DNA of 64,000 nucleotides from positions 1 to 64,000 of the forward strand of contig SVKI01000005.1 in assembly GCA_015068555.1 (NCBI GenBank), in the 5' to 3' direction. A program made the position numbers and the translations under genes. A model generated the notes under the pieces. It saw nothing but the letters and a program-made list of their open reading frames with translations. It had not been told where the DNA came from and did no database searches. Of this stretch, positions 9,079-18,670 are shown one piece after another. Position 1 is the stretch's first letter. The number at the start of each line of letters is the position of its first letter. Origin of the DNA: Oscillospiraceae bacterium (GTDB taxonomy: Bacteria > Bacillota > Clostridia > UBA1381 > UBA9506).

Positions 9079-10440
9079 ATGTTAAACTCTCTTGAAATAT
9101 TGGAAACCATTAAAATGATTTCCGAAGAGCATTTAGACATCCGCACGGTGACCATGGGCATTTCGCTGATGGGCTGTGCGGGAGATAACATACAAACCAT
9201 TTGCGACAAGGTGTATGACCGTATCACAAAGCAGGCAGAACATCTTGTGAAAACGGCCGAGCAAATTGAGGCAGAATATGGCATTCCCATTATCAATAAG
9301 CGTATTTCCGTTACACCGGCATCACTTCTTTTGGGCGCTGCCAAAGGGCCGGAAGAAGGCGTTATGCTTGCCAAAACCTTAGATAGAGCGGCCAAAACAA
9401 CAGGCGTTAACTTCATTGGTGGTTATTCGGCTTTGGTACATAAGGGCATGACCCACGGCGACAGAATCCTGATTGCATCTATCCCCGAGGCGCTGGCTGT
9501 TACCGAGCGTGTGTGCTCCAGTGTGAATGTGGGCACGACTCGCGCCGGCATCAATATGGATGCCGTGGCAGAGATGGGCAGAATCATTAAACAAACGGCC
9601 GAAAGAACGGCCAATAGCGGCGGTTTTGGCTGTGCTAAGCTCGTTGTTTTTTGCAACGCGGTTGAGGATAACCCTTTTATGGCAGGTGCATTTTGCGGGG
9701 TTGGAGAGCCGGATGCGGTGATTAATGTGGGCGTTTCCGGCCCCGGCGTTGTCAAGTGTGCCTTAGAGCAGGTGAAGGGAGCTGATTTTGGCGTTGTGGC
9801 CGAAACGGTTAAAAAGACGGCCTTTAAAATCACGCGTATGGGTCAGCTTGTGGCGCAAGAAGCCTCACGCCGTTTGGGCGTTCCTTTTGGCATTGTGGAT
9901 TTGTCTCTCGCGCCCACGCCGGCTGTGGGTGATAGTGTGGCTTATATTTTAGAGGAAATGGGTTTGGAAAAGTGCGGCACCCATGGCACAACAGCGGCTC
10001 TCGCGCTTTTAAATGATGCTGTTAAAAAGGGCGGCGTTATGGCAAGTTCATATGTAGGCGGTCTTTCAGGTGCCTTCATCCCCGTGAGTGAGGATGCGGG
10101 CATGATAGCGGCGGCAGAGTGCGGTGCGCTTTCTTTGGATAAGCTTGAGGCCATGACCTGTGTGTGCTCTGTGGGTCTTGATATGATTTGCGTGCCGGGT
10201 GACACATCGGCGGCCACCATCTCGGCTATTATTGCTGATGAGGCAGCCATCGGCATGGTGAATAACAAAACAACGGCCGTGCGTATTATTCCTGCGCCCG
10301 GGACTGTAGTGGGCGATACGGTTGAATTCGGCGGTCTTTTGGGTACCGGCCCCGTGATGCCGGTGAATCCGCATAAAAGCGATGATTTTATTGCGCGCGG
10401 AGGTCGTATTCCGGCGCCGATACATAGTTTGCGAAACTAA
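9079..10440 (+). CDS. UPF0210 (PFL) family protein
   Basis: ATG 9079 after ggaaggagag; [25 protein letters not shown], conserved pairing with the upstream ACT protein. Confidence 0.9.
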   Translation: MLNSLEILETIKMISEEHLDIRTVTMGISLMGCAGDNIQTICDKVYDRITKQAEHLVKTAEQIEAEYGIPIINKRISVTPASLLLGAAKGPEEGVMLAKTLDRAAKTTGVNFIGGYSALVHKGMTHGDRILIASIPEALAVTERVCSSVNVGTTRAGINMDAVAEMGRIIKQTAERTANSGGFGCAKLVVFCNAVEDNPFMAGAFCGVGEPDAVINVGVSGPGVVKCALEQVKGADFGVVAETVKKTAFKITRMGQLVAQEASRRLGVPFGIVDLSLAPTPAVGDSVAYILEEMGLEKCGTHGTTAALALLNDAVKKGGVMASSYVGGLSGAFIPVSEDAGMIAAAECGALSLDKLEAMTCVCSVGLDMICVPGDTSAATISAIIADEAAIGMVNNKTTAVRIIPAPGTVVGDTVEFGGLLGTGPVMPVNPHKSDDFIARGGRIPAPIHSLRN

Positions 10441-10446
10441 TCAAAA

Positions 10447-10674
10447 GGGGATGTAAAAAAGTCCTGAACGCAAAAGGCAAGAAAATCTGATTTAATCGGT
10501 CATCTGAAACAGTTAGGTTTCACCGGAGTTGTTGAAAAATCTCAAAATTTGAGATTTTTCCAGAATTAAGCCTTTTGCTATGAACAAACCTCACCTCTCG
10601 GCGTACCATTGTACGCCTTCGGGTAACCCCTGCGGGTTCGGTTTGCCCATTCAGAATCGTTTTTTCCTATCCCC
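10447..10674. other. Multi-branched inverted-repeat intergenic element (~228 nt)
   Basis: Closing ggggat/atcccc and aaaaaa/tttttt, cctgaa/ttcag; inner gcaaaaggc (10470-10478)/gccttttgc (10570-10578); gaaaaatctcaaa/tttgagatttttc; GGCGTAC-CATT-GTACGCC. Confidence 0.7.
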
Positions 10675-10688
10675 TGTATCTAAATATG

Positions 10689-10733
10689 AAAGAGGCTGTA
10701 CAATAACTTAAAGTTATTGTACAGCCTCTTTTT
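10689..10733. terminator. Bidirectional-type terminator hairpin
   Basis: aaagaggctgtacaataactt / aagttattgtacagcctcttt perfect inverted repeat with T tract. Confidence 0.85.
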
Positions 10734-10977
10734 AGTCTTTATTTAGATAATATTTATCATAATATTTTTTGGAATCTATGTTAAGCATGTGAAAGATCCA
10801 CTTTTTAAATCTGTTTTTATCAGGTCGCCAATCAAACTGCCAGAAACATTTTAAATAATAATCGCATTCATCGCAGCAACACTCATAGGGTGGGTGCAGA
10901 CCGTTACCCAAACATCTTTTGCCTTGGTTTGAAGGTGTGAGCGGCGTGCCGGTGACATCCATAATTTTTTTACGCAT
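10732..10977 (-). CDS. Small cysteine-rich hypothetical protein
   Basis: 81 aa ORF on the minus strand with rbs-like aaggaga upstream; ECCCDECDYYLKCFW. Confidence 0.55.
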   Translation of the reverse strand: MRKKIMDVTGTPLTPSNQGKRCLGNGLHPPYECCCDECDYYLKCFWQFDWRPDKNRFKKWIFHMLNIDSKKYYDKYYLNKD

Positions 10978-10994
10978 ATCTTTCTCCTTGCATT

Positions 10995-11020
10995 AAAAAA
11001 GCACATCCCGAAGGATGTGC
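10995..11020 (-). terminator. Minus-strand terminator hairpin
   Basis: aaaaaa-gcacatcc-cgaa-ggatgtgc; T tract on minus strand. Confidence 0.75.
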
Positions 11021-11047
11021 CGAAAAAGTGCTTCCCCTCGGTTTCGT

Positions 11048-11170
11048 TACCACACTACACCGACGCATATTTATTCGCACACGAAAAATACAGAGAAAAC
11101 ACCTTTTACCAAAGTGTTTTTTCCGTGTGCTAATATGATTATGCGTCAATTATTCAAATGTAGTGTGGTA
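11048..11170. other. MITE-like / long imperfect hairpin element with 12-bp perfect terminal inverted repeats
   Basis: taccacactaca (11048-11059) / tgtagtgtggta (11159-11170); inner gacgcata/tatgcgtc, gcacacg.aaaaa/tttttccgtgtgc, aacac/gtgtt. Confidence 0.8.
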
Positions 11171-11244
11171 TGTTGCTATTTTACCACATTAAAACCAAAA
11201 TGTAAAGTCAATGATGAAGATATAAAATTTTTTACAAAAATAAA

Positions 11245-11363
11245 GCCTCCCTTGCGTCGCGTGCCCTTCGGGTAAAAGGGAGGCGGTGGGGGATTGTCTT
11301 TCTATGAAACACAAGTACAACCCCTCAGTCAGCTTTGCTGACAGCTCCCCTTGCACGGGGGAG
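11245..11363. repeat. Intergenic multi-hairpin repeat-like block
   Basis: gcctccctt/aagggaggc, gtcagc-ttt-gctgac, ctcccc-ttgcac-gggggag. Confidence 0.65.
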
Positions 11364-11409
11364 ACTTTCGCTACGGAGAAAACTGTGCAGACCTAAAAGC
11401 TTTTTTATA

Positions 11410-11940
11410 TTACTCTGCTTTTGCATATGCCACAAGCTCTGAAATGGCCGTTCTGTCGGTGAAATCGCCGTCAGCATCGCAAAGCTCTATGAGCATTTTT
11501 TCCATTTCGTTTGGATTCTCTTTTGCGGCCATAATTTTCTTGAGCGCTTTAATAGCCGCCCTATGCGGCAAAGACAGCTCGCTGAGAATCATTTTGCCCA
11601 AAAAGTGATAGGTTTTAATTGCGGGCAACATGTGCGGCTTGAAGTTCTTTTCAAGCACCAGCGTGTCGTAATATTCATGACAATCCGGTGGTGTTAAACC
11701 GGTTGAAAACACGATAATTTTTTTATCCTTCAGACATTCAAAGTTTTTTGTAATCAGGCTGATGCCGGCAATCATCTCGGCATAGAGACCGCCCCCGTAG
11801 ATGATTGTGTCGTAGGCATCTAAATCTGTGGCCTTGACCTTTTTGGCATCAACGACCGGGCAACTGAGTTCTTCAGCTATCCATTCGGCATAGGCCTTTG
11901 TCGAACCGTATTTGGATTTATAAATGACAATTGCGTTCAT
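11410..11940 (-). CDS. Flavodoxin domain-containing protein (HemG/protoporphyrinogen oxidase-like)
   Basis: MNAIVIYKSKYGSTKAYAEWIAEELSC, DTIIYGGGLYAEMIAG. Confidence 0.8.
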   Translation of the reverse strand: MNAIVIYKSKYGSTKAYAEWIAEELSCPVVDAKKVKATDLDAYDTIIYGGGLYAEMIAGISLITKNFECLKDKKIIVFSTGLTPPDCHEYYDTLVLEKNFKPHMLPAIKTYHFLGKMILSELSLPHRAAIKALKKIMAAKENPNEMEKMLIELCDADGDFTDRTAISELVAYAKAE

Positions 11941-11963
11941 GAGCGACTCCTTTATGATGATTT

Positions 11964-13337
11964 TTACTGTGAATATTCTGTTTGAGATAGTAGTACAACA
12001 CACTCCACATGGCTCGTATTCGGGAACATATCAGCAGGAATAGCCTTTTGCAGCGTATAACCGCCGTCTGCCAGGATTTTTGCATCGCGGGCAAGGGTAG
12101 CCGGATTGCAGGAAACATATACAATTTTTTCGGGATTCATTTCTAAAATAGCGGCAAGAGCTTCAGGCTCAGCGCCCTTGCGGGGCGGGTCGAGAATGAT
12201 GACGGAGGGCTTATCGGCGCGCGCGGCAAGCTGCGGTGCAACTTCTTCTGCCTTGCCGACAATGAATTCTGCATTGGTGATGCCGTTACGCTTTGCGTTT
12301 TCGTTGGCATCCTCTATCGCTTGGGGAACAACTTCAACGCCGATTACGCGGGCACAAGAGCCTGCTGCAAACAGAGAAATTGTGCCAATGCCGCAATATA
12401 AATCAAGAACGGTTTCCTTCCCTGTGAGATTGGCCAGGGAAAGAGCGGTTTCATACAGATTTTTAGTTTGCAGAGGGTTAATCTGATAAAAACTGTGGGG
12501 CGAAATGTGAAAGCGCAGGTTACCCAAGGTATCCACAATGTAGTTACGACCGTAGAGCACAATGTTTTTCTTGCCCAAAAGCAGGTTGTTGGGCTCTTTG
12601 TGAATGTTTAGGATAATACTTTTTAATTCGTAGCCACAGGGCACAGCCAGCAGGCGTTCTACCAGTTTTTCAGCATCGGGCAGTTTAGATTTTGTGGCGG
12701 TCAGCACCACCATCGCCTCTTTTGTTCCTTCGGCCAATCGCACGAATACGCGCCGGGCAAAGCCGCGGTGTGTGTGCTCGTTATATACAGAGAGGTTTGT
12801 TTCGTTTAAAAAAGAGATGATTTCCCTAAGCCATAAAGAAGCGGCACGGTCGCCCTGCTTGCAGTCAGAAAGGGGTACAAGCTGATGACTGCCGGGTGCG
12901 TAAAATCCGCCGATTGCGCGACCTTTCTTATCGCTGTCTAAGGGGAAAACCATTTTGTTGCGATAACGCTCTGTTTTAGGCGCCGGCAGGGTTTCTTCTA
13001 CTTTGACATCGGAAAATCCGCCGATGCGCTCTAAGGCATCACGCACAATTTTTTGCTTGATGGCCAGTTGTTCTTCGTAGCTGATGTGGGCAAAGTCACA
13101 CCCACCACACAGGCCGGCCTGTTCGCAAAAACCGTCGCGGCGATGAGGGGCGGGCTCCAGCACAGAGCGCAGAGTAGCATACGCGCAGCCGGATTTGATT
13201 CTGGTGATTTTGGCTTCAACCAATTCACCACGGCAGGTTTGCGGTACAAAAACGGCCATGCCGTCATAACGGCCGACGCCGCTGCCGCCGGTGGCTACAT
13301 CGGTAATGGTGAGTTTTATGTTCTGTCCGATTTCCAT
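11964..13337 (-). CDS. TrmA/RlmD-family 23S rRNA (uracil-5-)-methyltransferase
   Basis: TRAM-like N-terminus, CEQAGLCGGCDFAHISYEEQL Fe-S motif, VLDLYCGIGTISLFAA, DPPRKG, VYVSCNPATLARD. Confidence 0.92.
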   Translation of the reverse strand: MEIGQNIKLTITDVATGGSGVGRYDGMAVFVPQTCRGELVEAKITRIKSGCAYATLRSVLEPAPHRRDGFCEQAGLCGGCDFAHISYEEQLAIKQKIVRDALERIGGFSDVKVEETLPAPKTERYRNKMVFPLDSDKKGRAIGGFYAPGSHQLVPLSDCKQGDRAASLWLREIISFLNETNLSVYNEHTHRGFARRVFVRLAEGTKEAMVVLTATKSKLPDAEKLVERLLAVPCGYELKSIILNIHKEPNNLLLGKKNIVLYGRNYIVDTLGNLRFHISPHSFYQINPLQTKNLYETALSLANLTGKETVLDLYCGIGTISLFAAGSCARVIGVEVVPQAIEDANENAKRNGITNAEFIVGKAEEVAPQLAARADKPSVIILDPPRKGAEPEALAAILEMNPEKIVYVSCNPATLARDAKILADGGYTLQKAIPADMFPNTSHVECVVLLSQTEYSQ

Positions 13338-13388
13338 ATCCGGCTCCTTTCTTTGTTGTGCCTGACACAACAAGAGTTTTCGAGTGTT

Positions 13389-14771
13389 TTATTCTTCGCC
13401 TTCTGCGTTTTGCATCTTTTGCACTTCGCAATAGATAGCACATTCCACGCGCTTTTTCATTAGCGCGCAGGAAAGGGGTAAGGGAGAGTTGATGTCGCCG
13501 CCATACTGAACGGCATTCGCGGCACAGCCGCCGCTGCAATAGAATTTTGCAAAGCAATCCTGACAGGCAGGTTTTGTATAGACGTTGGAATTGCGGAATA
13601 TGCGGCTGACTTCTTCCTTCAGGCCCGGGGTGCTGACATTACCTAACTTTTTCGTTTCGTCGCCCACAAACTGATGGCAGGGGTAAATATCGCCATTGGG
13701 GGCAACAGCTACATATTCATGACCCGCTCCGCAGCCGGAAAGACGTTTTAAGATGCAGGGTCCGCCGGTTAAGTCGACCATGAAGTGGAAGAACTGGAAG
13801 CCACGGCCTTCTTTTTTACGCTGCACATATTCTGCGGCCAGCTCTTCATACTGCTTGAATAAAACAGGTAGGTCCTCTTCCTTTAGCATGTAGGGGGCTT
13901 CTGCTTCTGCGACAACAGGCTCAACAGAGATTTGCTTAAAGCCTAAATCGGCCAGGTGCAACACATCTTCTTTAAAATCGAGATTCTCGCGGGTGAAGGT
14001 GCCGCGCACATAGTAGTTATCCTGATTGCGTGAATCGGCAATGTCGATAAACTTATTGATAATCGAGTCGTAAGAGCCTGTGCCGTCGATGCGGATACGC
14101 ATTTTATCATTGACTTCTTTGCGACCGTCGATGCTCAAAACGATGTTATCCATCTCGGCATTGATAAACTGTTTTTTATCCTCATCAAGCAAGATGCCGT
14201 TGGTGGTAATGGTAAAGCGGAAATGTTTGCCGCTTTCTTTTTCAAGGCTGCGTGCGTAGCGAACAATTTCTTTAACAACCTCAAAGTTGAGCAGGGGCTC
14301 ACCGCCGAAAAAGTCTACTTCCAGATTCTTTCTGTGCCCAGAGCTTTGAATCAGGTAGTCAATCGCCTGTTTACCCACTTCGGCGCTCATCAGGCCGCGG
14401 GGACCTTCGTAGCTGCCCGTTTCAGCAAAACAATAGCGGCAACGCAGGTTGCAGTCGTGGGCTATATGCAAGCACATAGCCTTAACGACCGAGTCGTTGC
14501 GGGGATGCTTTGCAATTTCAGCATAAGGGTCTCGGGCGTATAACACGCCTTCCTCAGCCAGGTCGAAAAGCTCTGCCCAGGCTTCTTGCAAGTCTTCCTT
14601 GGTATATTGCGGAAGTTGTTCACCAATAGAAGCAGGTAGCGTTTTATCTGTGGGCTTTTGGTAGCCGGAAGCCTGCAAAATTGCATGGGTTATTTCATCA
14701 ATAACGGAAACGGCACCGCTGTTTGCATCAAGCACAATGCTGGTGCCGTTGATTGTAAAACTATGTACCAT
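13389..14771 (-). CDS. scfB: SCIFF peptide radical SAM maturase
   Basis: CNLRCRYCFAETGSYEGPRGLMS radical SAM motif, SPASM-like cysteine-rich C-terminus, adjacent to SCIFF precursor. Confidence 0.92.
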   Translation of the reverse strand: MVHSFTINGTSIVLDANSGAVSVIDEITHAILQASGYQKPTDKTLPASIGEQLPQYTKEDLQEAWAELFDLAEEGVLYARDPYAEIAKHPRNDSVVKAMCLHIAHDCNLRCRYCFAETGSYEGPRGLMSAEVGKQAIDYLIQSSGHRKNLEVDFFGGEPLLNFEVVKEIVRYARSLEKESGKHFRFTITTNGILLDEDKKQFINAEMDNIVLSIDGRKEVNDKMRIRIDGTGSYDSIINKFIDIADSRNQDNYYVRGTFTRENLDFKEDVLHLADLGFKQISVEPVVAEAEAPYMLKEEDLPVLFKQYEELAAEYVQRKKEGRGFQFFHFMVDLTGGPCILKRLSGCGAGHEYVAVAPNGDIYPCHQFVGDETKKLGNVSTPGLKEEVSRIFRNSNVYTKPACQDCFAKFYCSGGCAANAVQYGGDINSPLPLSCALMKKRVECAIYCEVQKMQNAEGEE

Positions 14772-14831
14772 GTTTGATTCCTTTCCCTCCCGTTGTGGCG
14801 GAGGCTTTATGTTTTGTGTTTATGCCATAAC

Positions 14832-14866
14832 AAAAAAACAAGGCCGGCATAAACCGGCCCTGCTTT
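14832..14866 (-). terminator. Minus-strand terminator/attenuator between scfA and scfB
   Basis: Reverse strand: gcagggccggtttatgccggccttgttttttt. Confidence 0.7.
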
Positions 14867-14884
14867 TGTATGCGTAAGCCGTGT

Positions 14885-15025
14885 TTAGGCTCTTTCGCAC
14901 TTCTGGTTGGCAACGGTGCAAGAAGTTTTGCAAGCAGACTGACAAGAGGTCTGGCATTCACCGCAACCGCCTTTTTTTGCACTTTCTTTTAAGGTGCCTT
15001 TGGTCACAACTTTAATGTGTTTCAT
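14885..15025 (-). CDS. scfA: Six-cysteine SCIFF precursor peptide, 46 aa
   Basis: Reverse-strand translation MKHIKVVTKGTLKESAKKGGCGECQTSCQSACKTSCTVANQKCERA; absent from the supplied ORF track because it is short. Confidence 0.95.
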   Translation of the reverse strand: MKHIKVVTKGTLKESAKKGGCGECQTSCQSACKTSCTVANQKCERA

Positions 15026-15037
15026 GGTAAATCCTCC

Positions 15038-15469
15038 TTAGTAACGTTTTTTGCCGGTGGATAAGTTAATCCCCAGAATTCCGCCAAACGCACCGGCAAG
15101 TATACCGATGACCGACAGAATCAATATGTACAAATTCACATATATGCCGCTTGCCGGTATAAACGACAAGACATATAACAATACTGCATAGGCAAGACCT
15201 GCCAAAGCGCCGGATAAAAATCCTTTACTGCCGGCGTTTCGCGCGGCTGCCATTCCGGTAACCAATGCGCTGATAACCGCTGTTATGACAGATAAGAAGG
15301 GGATGAGACCCTCTGAAAGGCCTGTGTACGTTAACAAGAGGGCGAACAGAAGAAATAAAATAAGTGAACACCCTAATCCTAACAGAGATGGCCTGACATA
15401 TTGCTGCCAGAAACGGTTGCCTGCCGTTAGTTCTTTAACCGGTTTATTTGTTTTGCGCATCATATTCAT
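15038..15469 (-). CDS. TIGR04086-like membrane protein
   Basis: Four hydrophobic segments, sits between SCIFF and yajC as is typical in Clostridia. Confidence 0.75.
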   Translation of the reverse strand: MNMMRKTNKPVKELTAGNRFWQQYVRPSLLGLGCSLILFLLFALLLTYTGLSEGLIPFLSVITAVISALVTGMAAARNAGSKGFLSGALAGLAYAVLLYVLSFIPASGIYVNLYILILSVIGILAGAFGGILGINLSTGKKRY

Positions 15470-15533
15470 TCCTCCGGTGATTTAATCGCTATTACACCCT
15501 ATGCAGAGGAAAGAACATTTATGCCGCAATCAA

Positions 15534-15869
15534 TTAGTCAGAAATAACTTTTTCAACGCTTCTGATTGCCCAACGTTCCATTTCGATGCATTGTTTTTCG
15601 GTTTTGGTGCCGGTTTCAACCATCACTTTTTCGTCTTTAATCTTAGAAATGGTGCCAACGATGCCGCCGATGGTTGTAATTTTATCGCCAACCTTTAAAG
15701 CTGCGAGCATAGCCTTATTTTCTTTTTCTTTCTTCTTCTGAGGTCTGATTAACATGAAATAAAAAAGAGCAATCATAACAACAAAAGAAAGAATTAAGCT
15801 AATGGGACTGCCGCCCTGAGCCGCTGCCGCACCTGCTGTCGCAGCAGGTTCTGCAAATACTCGTAACAT
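15534..15869 (-). CDS. yajC: Preprotein translocase subunit YajC
   Basis: ILSFVVMIALFYFMLIRPQKKKEKE...LKVGDKITTIGGIVGTISKIKDEKVMVE. Confidence 0.94.
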   Translation of the reverse strand: MLRVFAEPAATAGAAAAQGGSPISLILSFVVMIALFYFMLIRPQKKKEKENKAMLAALKVGDKITTIGGIVGTISKIKDEKVMVETGTKTEKQCIEMERWAIRSVEKVISD

Positions 15870-16001
15870 AATAAAAACCTCCGTACTTTATCTGTAATTT
15901 ATCAGGCAAAATTATCCTATTATTATATATTATACATTCTTTTGAAATATTTATCAATACATTTTTATGCTCTTTGTAAAATACAATCGATAAGATGTAT
16001 A

Positions 16002-16541
16002 TTAGTCATTAAACAGCATAGCTGTGCGTACTTTTTGCGGATTAACGCCCAGCGCCTCGGCCAGGGAAAATGCAAAAGCAGGGGCTGTGGCAACTCCGCG
16101 TGAGGTCACGATGTGGCCGTCGCAAACCACCGGCTCAGAGAGTGCCTTTGCACCGATGAGTTCTTCTTCAAAACCGGGGTAGCAGGTTGCTTTGCGACCT
16201 TTTAAGATACCGAAAGCACCTAACACCTTGGGCGCTGCGCAAATGGCGCCGATCACTCTTTTTTCGCGGTTGGCATTTGTTAAAATCTCCCGCAGGGACG
16301 CGCAGTTTTGCAGATTGTCGGCACCGGGCAGGCCGCCGGGCAGAACGAAAGCAGTAGCCTTTTGCGTATCGACCTCGGTTAAGATGCAATCGGCAACGAC
16401 TGGAATGCTGTGAGAACCGGTGACCGTTTTTTCATCCGTGATGGAAACCATTTGCACGCAGATACCGCAGCGACGCAAAAAGTCAACCACGCAAAGAGCC
16501 TCAATTTCTTCAAAGCCATTAGCTAAAAATACATAAACCAT
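16002..16541 (-). CDS. DJ-1/PfpI family protein
   Basis: MVYVFLANGFEEIEALCVVDFLRR, FVLPGGLPGADNL, VIGAICAAPKVLGAFGILKGRKATCYPG. Confidence 0.92.
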   Translation of the reverse strand: MVYVFLANGFEEIEALCVVDFLRRCGICVQMVSITDEKTVTGSHSIPVVADCILTEVDTQKATAFVLPGGLPGADNLQNCASLREILTNANREKRVIGAICAAPKVLGAFGILKGRKATCYPGFEEELIGAKALSEPVVCDGHIVTSRGVATAPAFAFSLAEALGVNPQKVRTAMLFND

Positions 16542-16670
16542 GTTAAGTTCTCCTTTTGTTTGACATTTTAAGATAGCTATATTATACTCATTTTGGGATA
16601 CTTTTTCAAGAGAAATTCAAAAAGGGCGAAAAAACAGCAGGATCAAAACATCTGACAGGGAGGTAGTCAC

Positions 16671-17381
16671 ATGGCTACAAGCATTTATATAGCTGACGGA
16701 CGCTATCATGAATTGATTTGCTCGCATTATGGCAAGGGGCGCATCATCCTGCCTTCTGTGTGTTGCAAGGCGCTTGCAGAGCCGGTTAGCTATCATCCCG
16801 ATATGGTTTTGTTTCCGGCAGGTCGCGGAATGGTTATTTGTGCACCGGAGGTTTTTGAGGCGTATAAAACTCTGCTGTCGCCTTTTGGCGTACGATTGGT
16901 ACAAGGGAAAACCCCTTTGCAAAGTTGCTACCCGCAGGATGTTGCATATAATGTATTATGCATGGAGACTGAAGCCTTTGCCTTGTGGGAGCATACGGAC
17001 CCCTGCATTGTGCAGCGCTTAGACGAGCAAAACATCCGCAGAATCCGCGTTAGGCAGGGCTATGCCCGCTGTTCTTCTTTGGCTTTTGGCAGGCATCTAA
17101 TTTCATCTGACCCTTCCTTGCTGCGTGCGGCGGAAGAAGGCGGGTATACGGCGCTTACAATAGCGCCGGGGCACATCCGGTTGCCCGGCTATTCCTATGG
17201 CTTTATCGGCGGTGCCTCAGGCGTTTTTGAACAAGGGCAGATTGGCTTTGCGGGTGATCTTTCTGACCATCCTGATGGGGAAGAGATACGCCGCTTTATT
17301 GGGCGGCAAGGCTTTAGCGTGCAGGAAATTTTGGGGTATCCGCTAACAGATGTTGGAACAATTCTGCGTATAGACCTGTAA
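16671..17381 (+). CDS. DUF6873-like family protein
   Basis: 236 aa ORF with good rbs; CYPQDVAYNVL...GYARCSSLAFGRHLISSD...LPGYSYGFIGGASG. Confidence 0.65.
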   Translation: MATSIYIADGRYHELICSHYGKGRIILPSVCCKALAEPVSYHPDMVLFPAGRGMVICAPEVFEAYKTLLSPFGVRLVQGKTPLQSCYPQDVAYNVLCMETEAFALWEHTDPCIVQRLDEQNIRRIRVRQGYARCSSLAFGRHLISSDPSLLRAAEEGGYTALTIAPGHIRLPGYSYGFIGGASGVFEQGQIGFAGDLSDHPDGEEIRRFIGRQGFSVQEILGYPLTDVGTILRIDL

Positions 17382-17519
17382 AAAAATGTACATAATGAGC
17401 CATAAGGCTATGTCTGTGCAATATATGCAAATGATATCATGCGCCTTCGACGGACAGCGTACCGTTGGAGGCGTATTTTGTACAGAAACTTAATTGGATT
17501 TCCGGAAGGAGTGAACCCC

Positions 17520-18350
17520 TTGTTTGACCAGATTACACTGGGCGTATCGGGAGACACAAACCTGATTAAAACCAGATTGTATAACCACCCCGAGTGTGCC
17601 TTTCCGATTTCGGTTGCCAAAGATGATACTGAGTTGCCGGTGACCTATATCAGCTTTGAGCCGGCGGGAGATATGCGCACCCTGGACTGCTATCTGCACG
17701 TGGTGGCAGAATATATTATGGAGCGCTATGAAACAAAACTATTGCGCCGTATTTTAGAGGAAAACCACAAAGACCTCAGCCTGTTGCAAAAAAGAGAGGT
17801 GTTAAAAAGCGTGCCGCTTTATACGGATGATGTGATAATGGGGTATCATGCGAGAAAGCAGATGATTTTGCTGAGCCTGTATGATTATTTTAAGGAAGAC
17901 AGCCTGATGCATTTAGATGGTTTTGTGTCCTTTCGCCTCAAGGACTATGAGGCGCTTTTAGAGCAACTGGCAGAACGTATGGTGGAGGATTGTTTAACGC
18001 GCAAGGAATATGAAGAATTTATCGAGCTTTTGCAGTATTTTGTCAACATGCAGGAAAGCCGCCCCAAATGCGTGCACATCTGTGTGCATCCCTGTGGTGG
18101 ATACGCCATTTATGACGCAGAAGAAAAGGACATCACGGCTAAAAGTTTTCAAGAGTTTGTGGATGAGGAAGCCCTTTTGACAGAAGAAATGTATGATGAT
18201 TTGCTCATCAGCATTCTCATCACGCTGGCGCCGGAGAAGGTTGTGGTGCACAATGGGTCGGCAATTCGAAATAAAGAACTTTTTAACACAGTGGAGCGGG
18301 TGTTTGAAGGGCATGTGACTCTTTGCCCCGGCTGTCACCTGTGCACATAA
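17520..18350 (+). CDS. YtxC-like putative sporulation protein (likely TTG start at 17520; ORF open from 17439)
   Basis: ggaagga rbs 17504-17510 with TTG in frame; YtxC-like FVSFRLKDYEALLEQLAERMVEDCLTRKEYEEFIELLQYFV. Confidence 0.7.
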   Translation: MFDQITLGVSGDTNLIKTRLYNHPECAFPISVAKDDTELPVTYISFEPAGDMRTLDCYLHVVAEYIMERYETKLLRRILEENHKDLSLLQKREVLKSVPLYTDDVIMGYHARKQMILLSLYDYFKEDSLMHLDGFVSFRLKDYEALLEQLAERMVEDCLTRKEYEEFIELLQYFVNMQESRPKCVHICVHPCGGYAIYDAEEKDITAKSFQEFVDEEALLTEEMYDDLLISILITLAPEKVVVHNGSAIRNKELFNTVERVFEGHVTLCPGCHLCT

Positions 18351-18423
18351 GGGGAGAGGGCCGCGACAAAAAAGTCGCGGCCCTCGGGGGGATTATTATG
18401 AAATTAAAGAGATATAGCTCTCT

Positions 18424-18450
18424 GTCGGATTTTTCCTCCGACATTTTTTA
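18424..18450 (+). terminator. Terminator-like hairpin
   Basis: gtcgga-tttttcc-tccgac then atttttta. Confidence 0.65.
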
Positions 18451-18609
18451 TTATATACCCAATTTATTACCGGACTATGAATAAATTTTTAATTATTTTA
18501 AAATCTGCAAAAAACCGGTAGCAGGGGGCTAAAACGTGGTTTGTTATTAATTTCCAAAGAATTCTGCAAAAAAAGTTTTGAATTTAACAAAATTTTATCA
18601 AAGTTTTCC

Positions 18610-18638
18610 TTGCAACTTTTGGAAAAATACACTATAAT
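18610..18638 (+). promoter_or_regulatory. Sigma-A-like promoter for the glycolytic operon
   Basis: TTGCAA, 17-bp spacer, TATAAT. Confidence 0.75.
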
Positions 18639-18670
18639 AAAAGGGTATATAAAATAAAGAGGTGAATGGC

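Noticed and set aside
11015-11608. Plus-strand ORFs 11015-11275 and 11351-11608
   Set aside because: The first reads through the inverted-repeat element and the second is antisense to the flavodoxin gene.
17439-17519. N-terminal extension of the YtxC-like ORF
   Set aside because: Arg-rich extension overlaps an imperfect hairpin and lies upstream of a good rbs; internal TTG start at 17520 is preferred.
18358-18383. gggccgcgac-aaaaaa-gtcgcggccc as terminator of the YtxC-like gene
   Set aside because: Strong hairpin but lacks a following T tract; the hairpin at 18424-18450 is the better terminator candidate.
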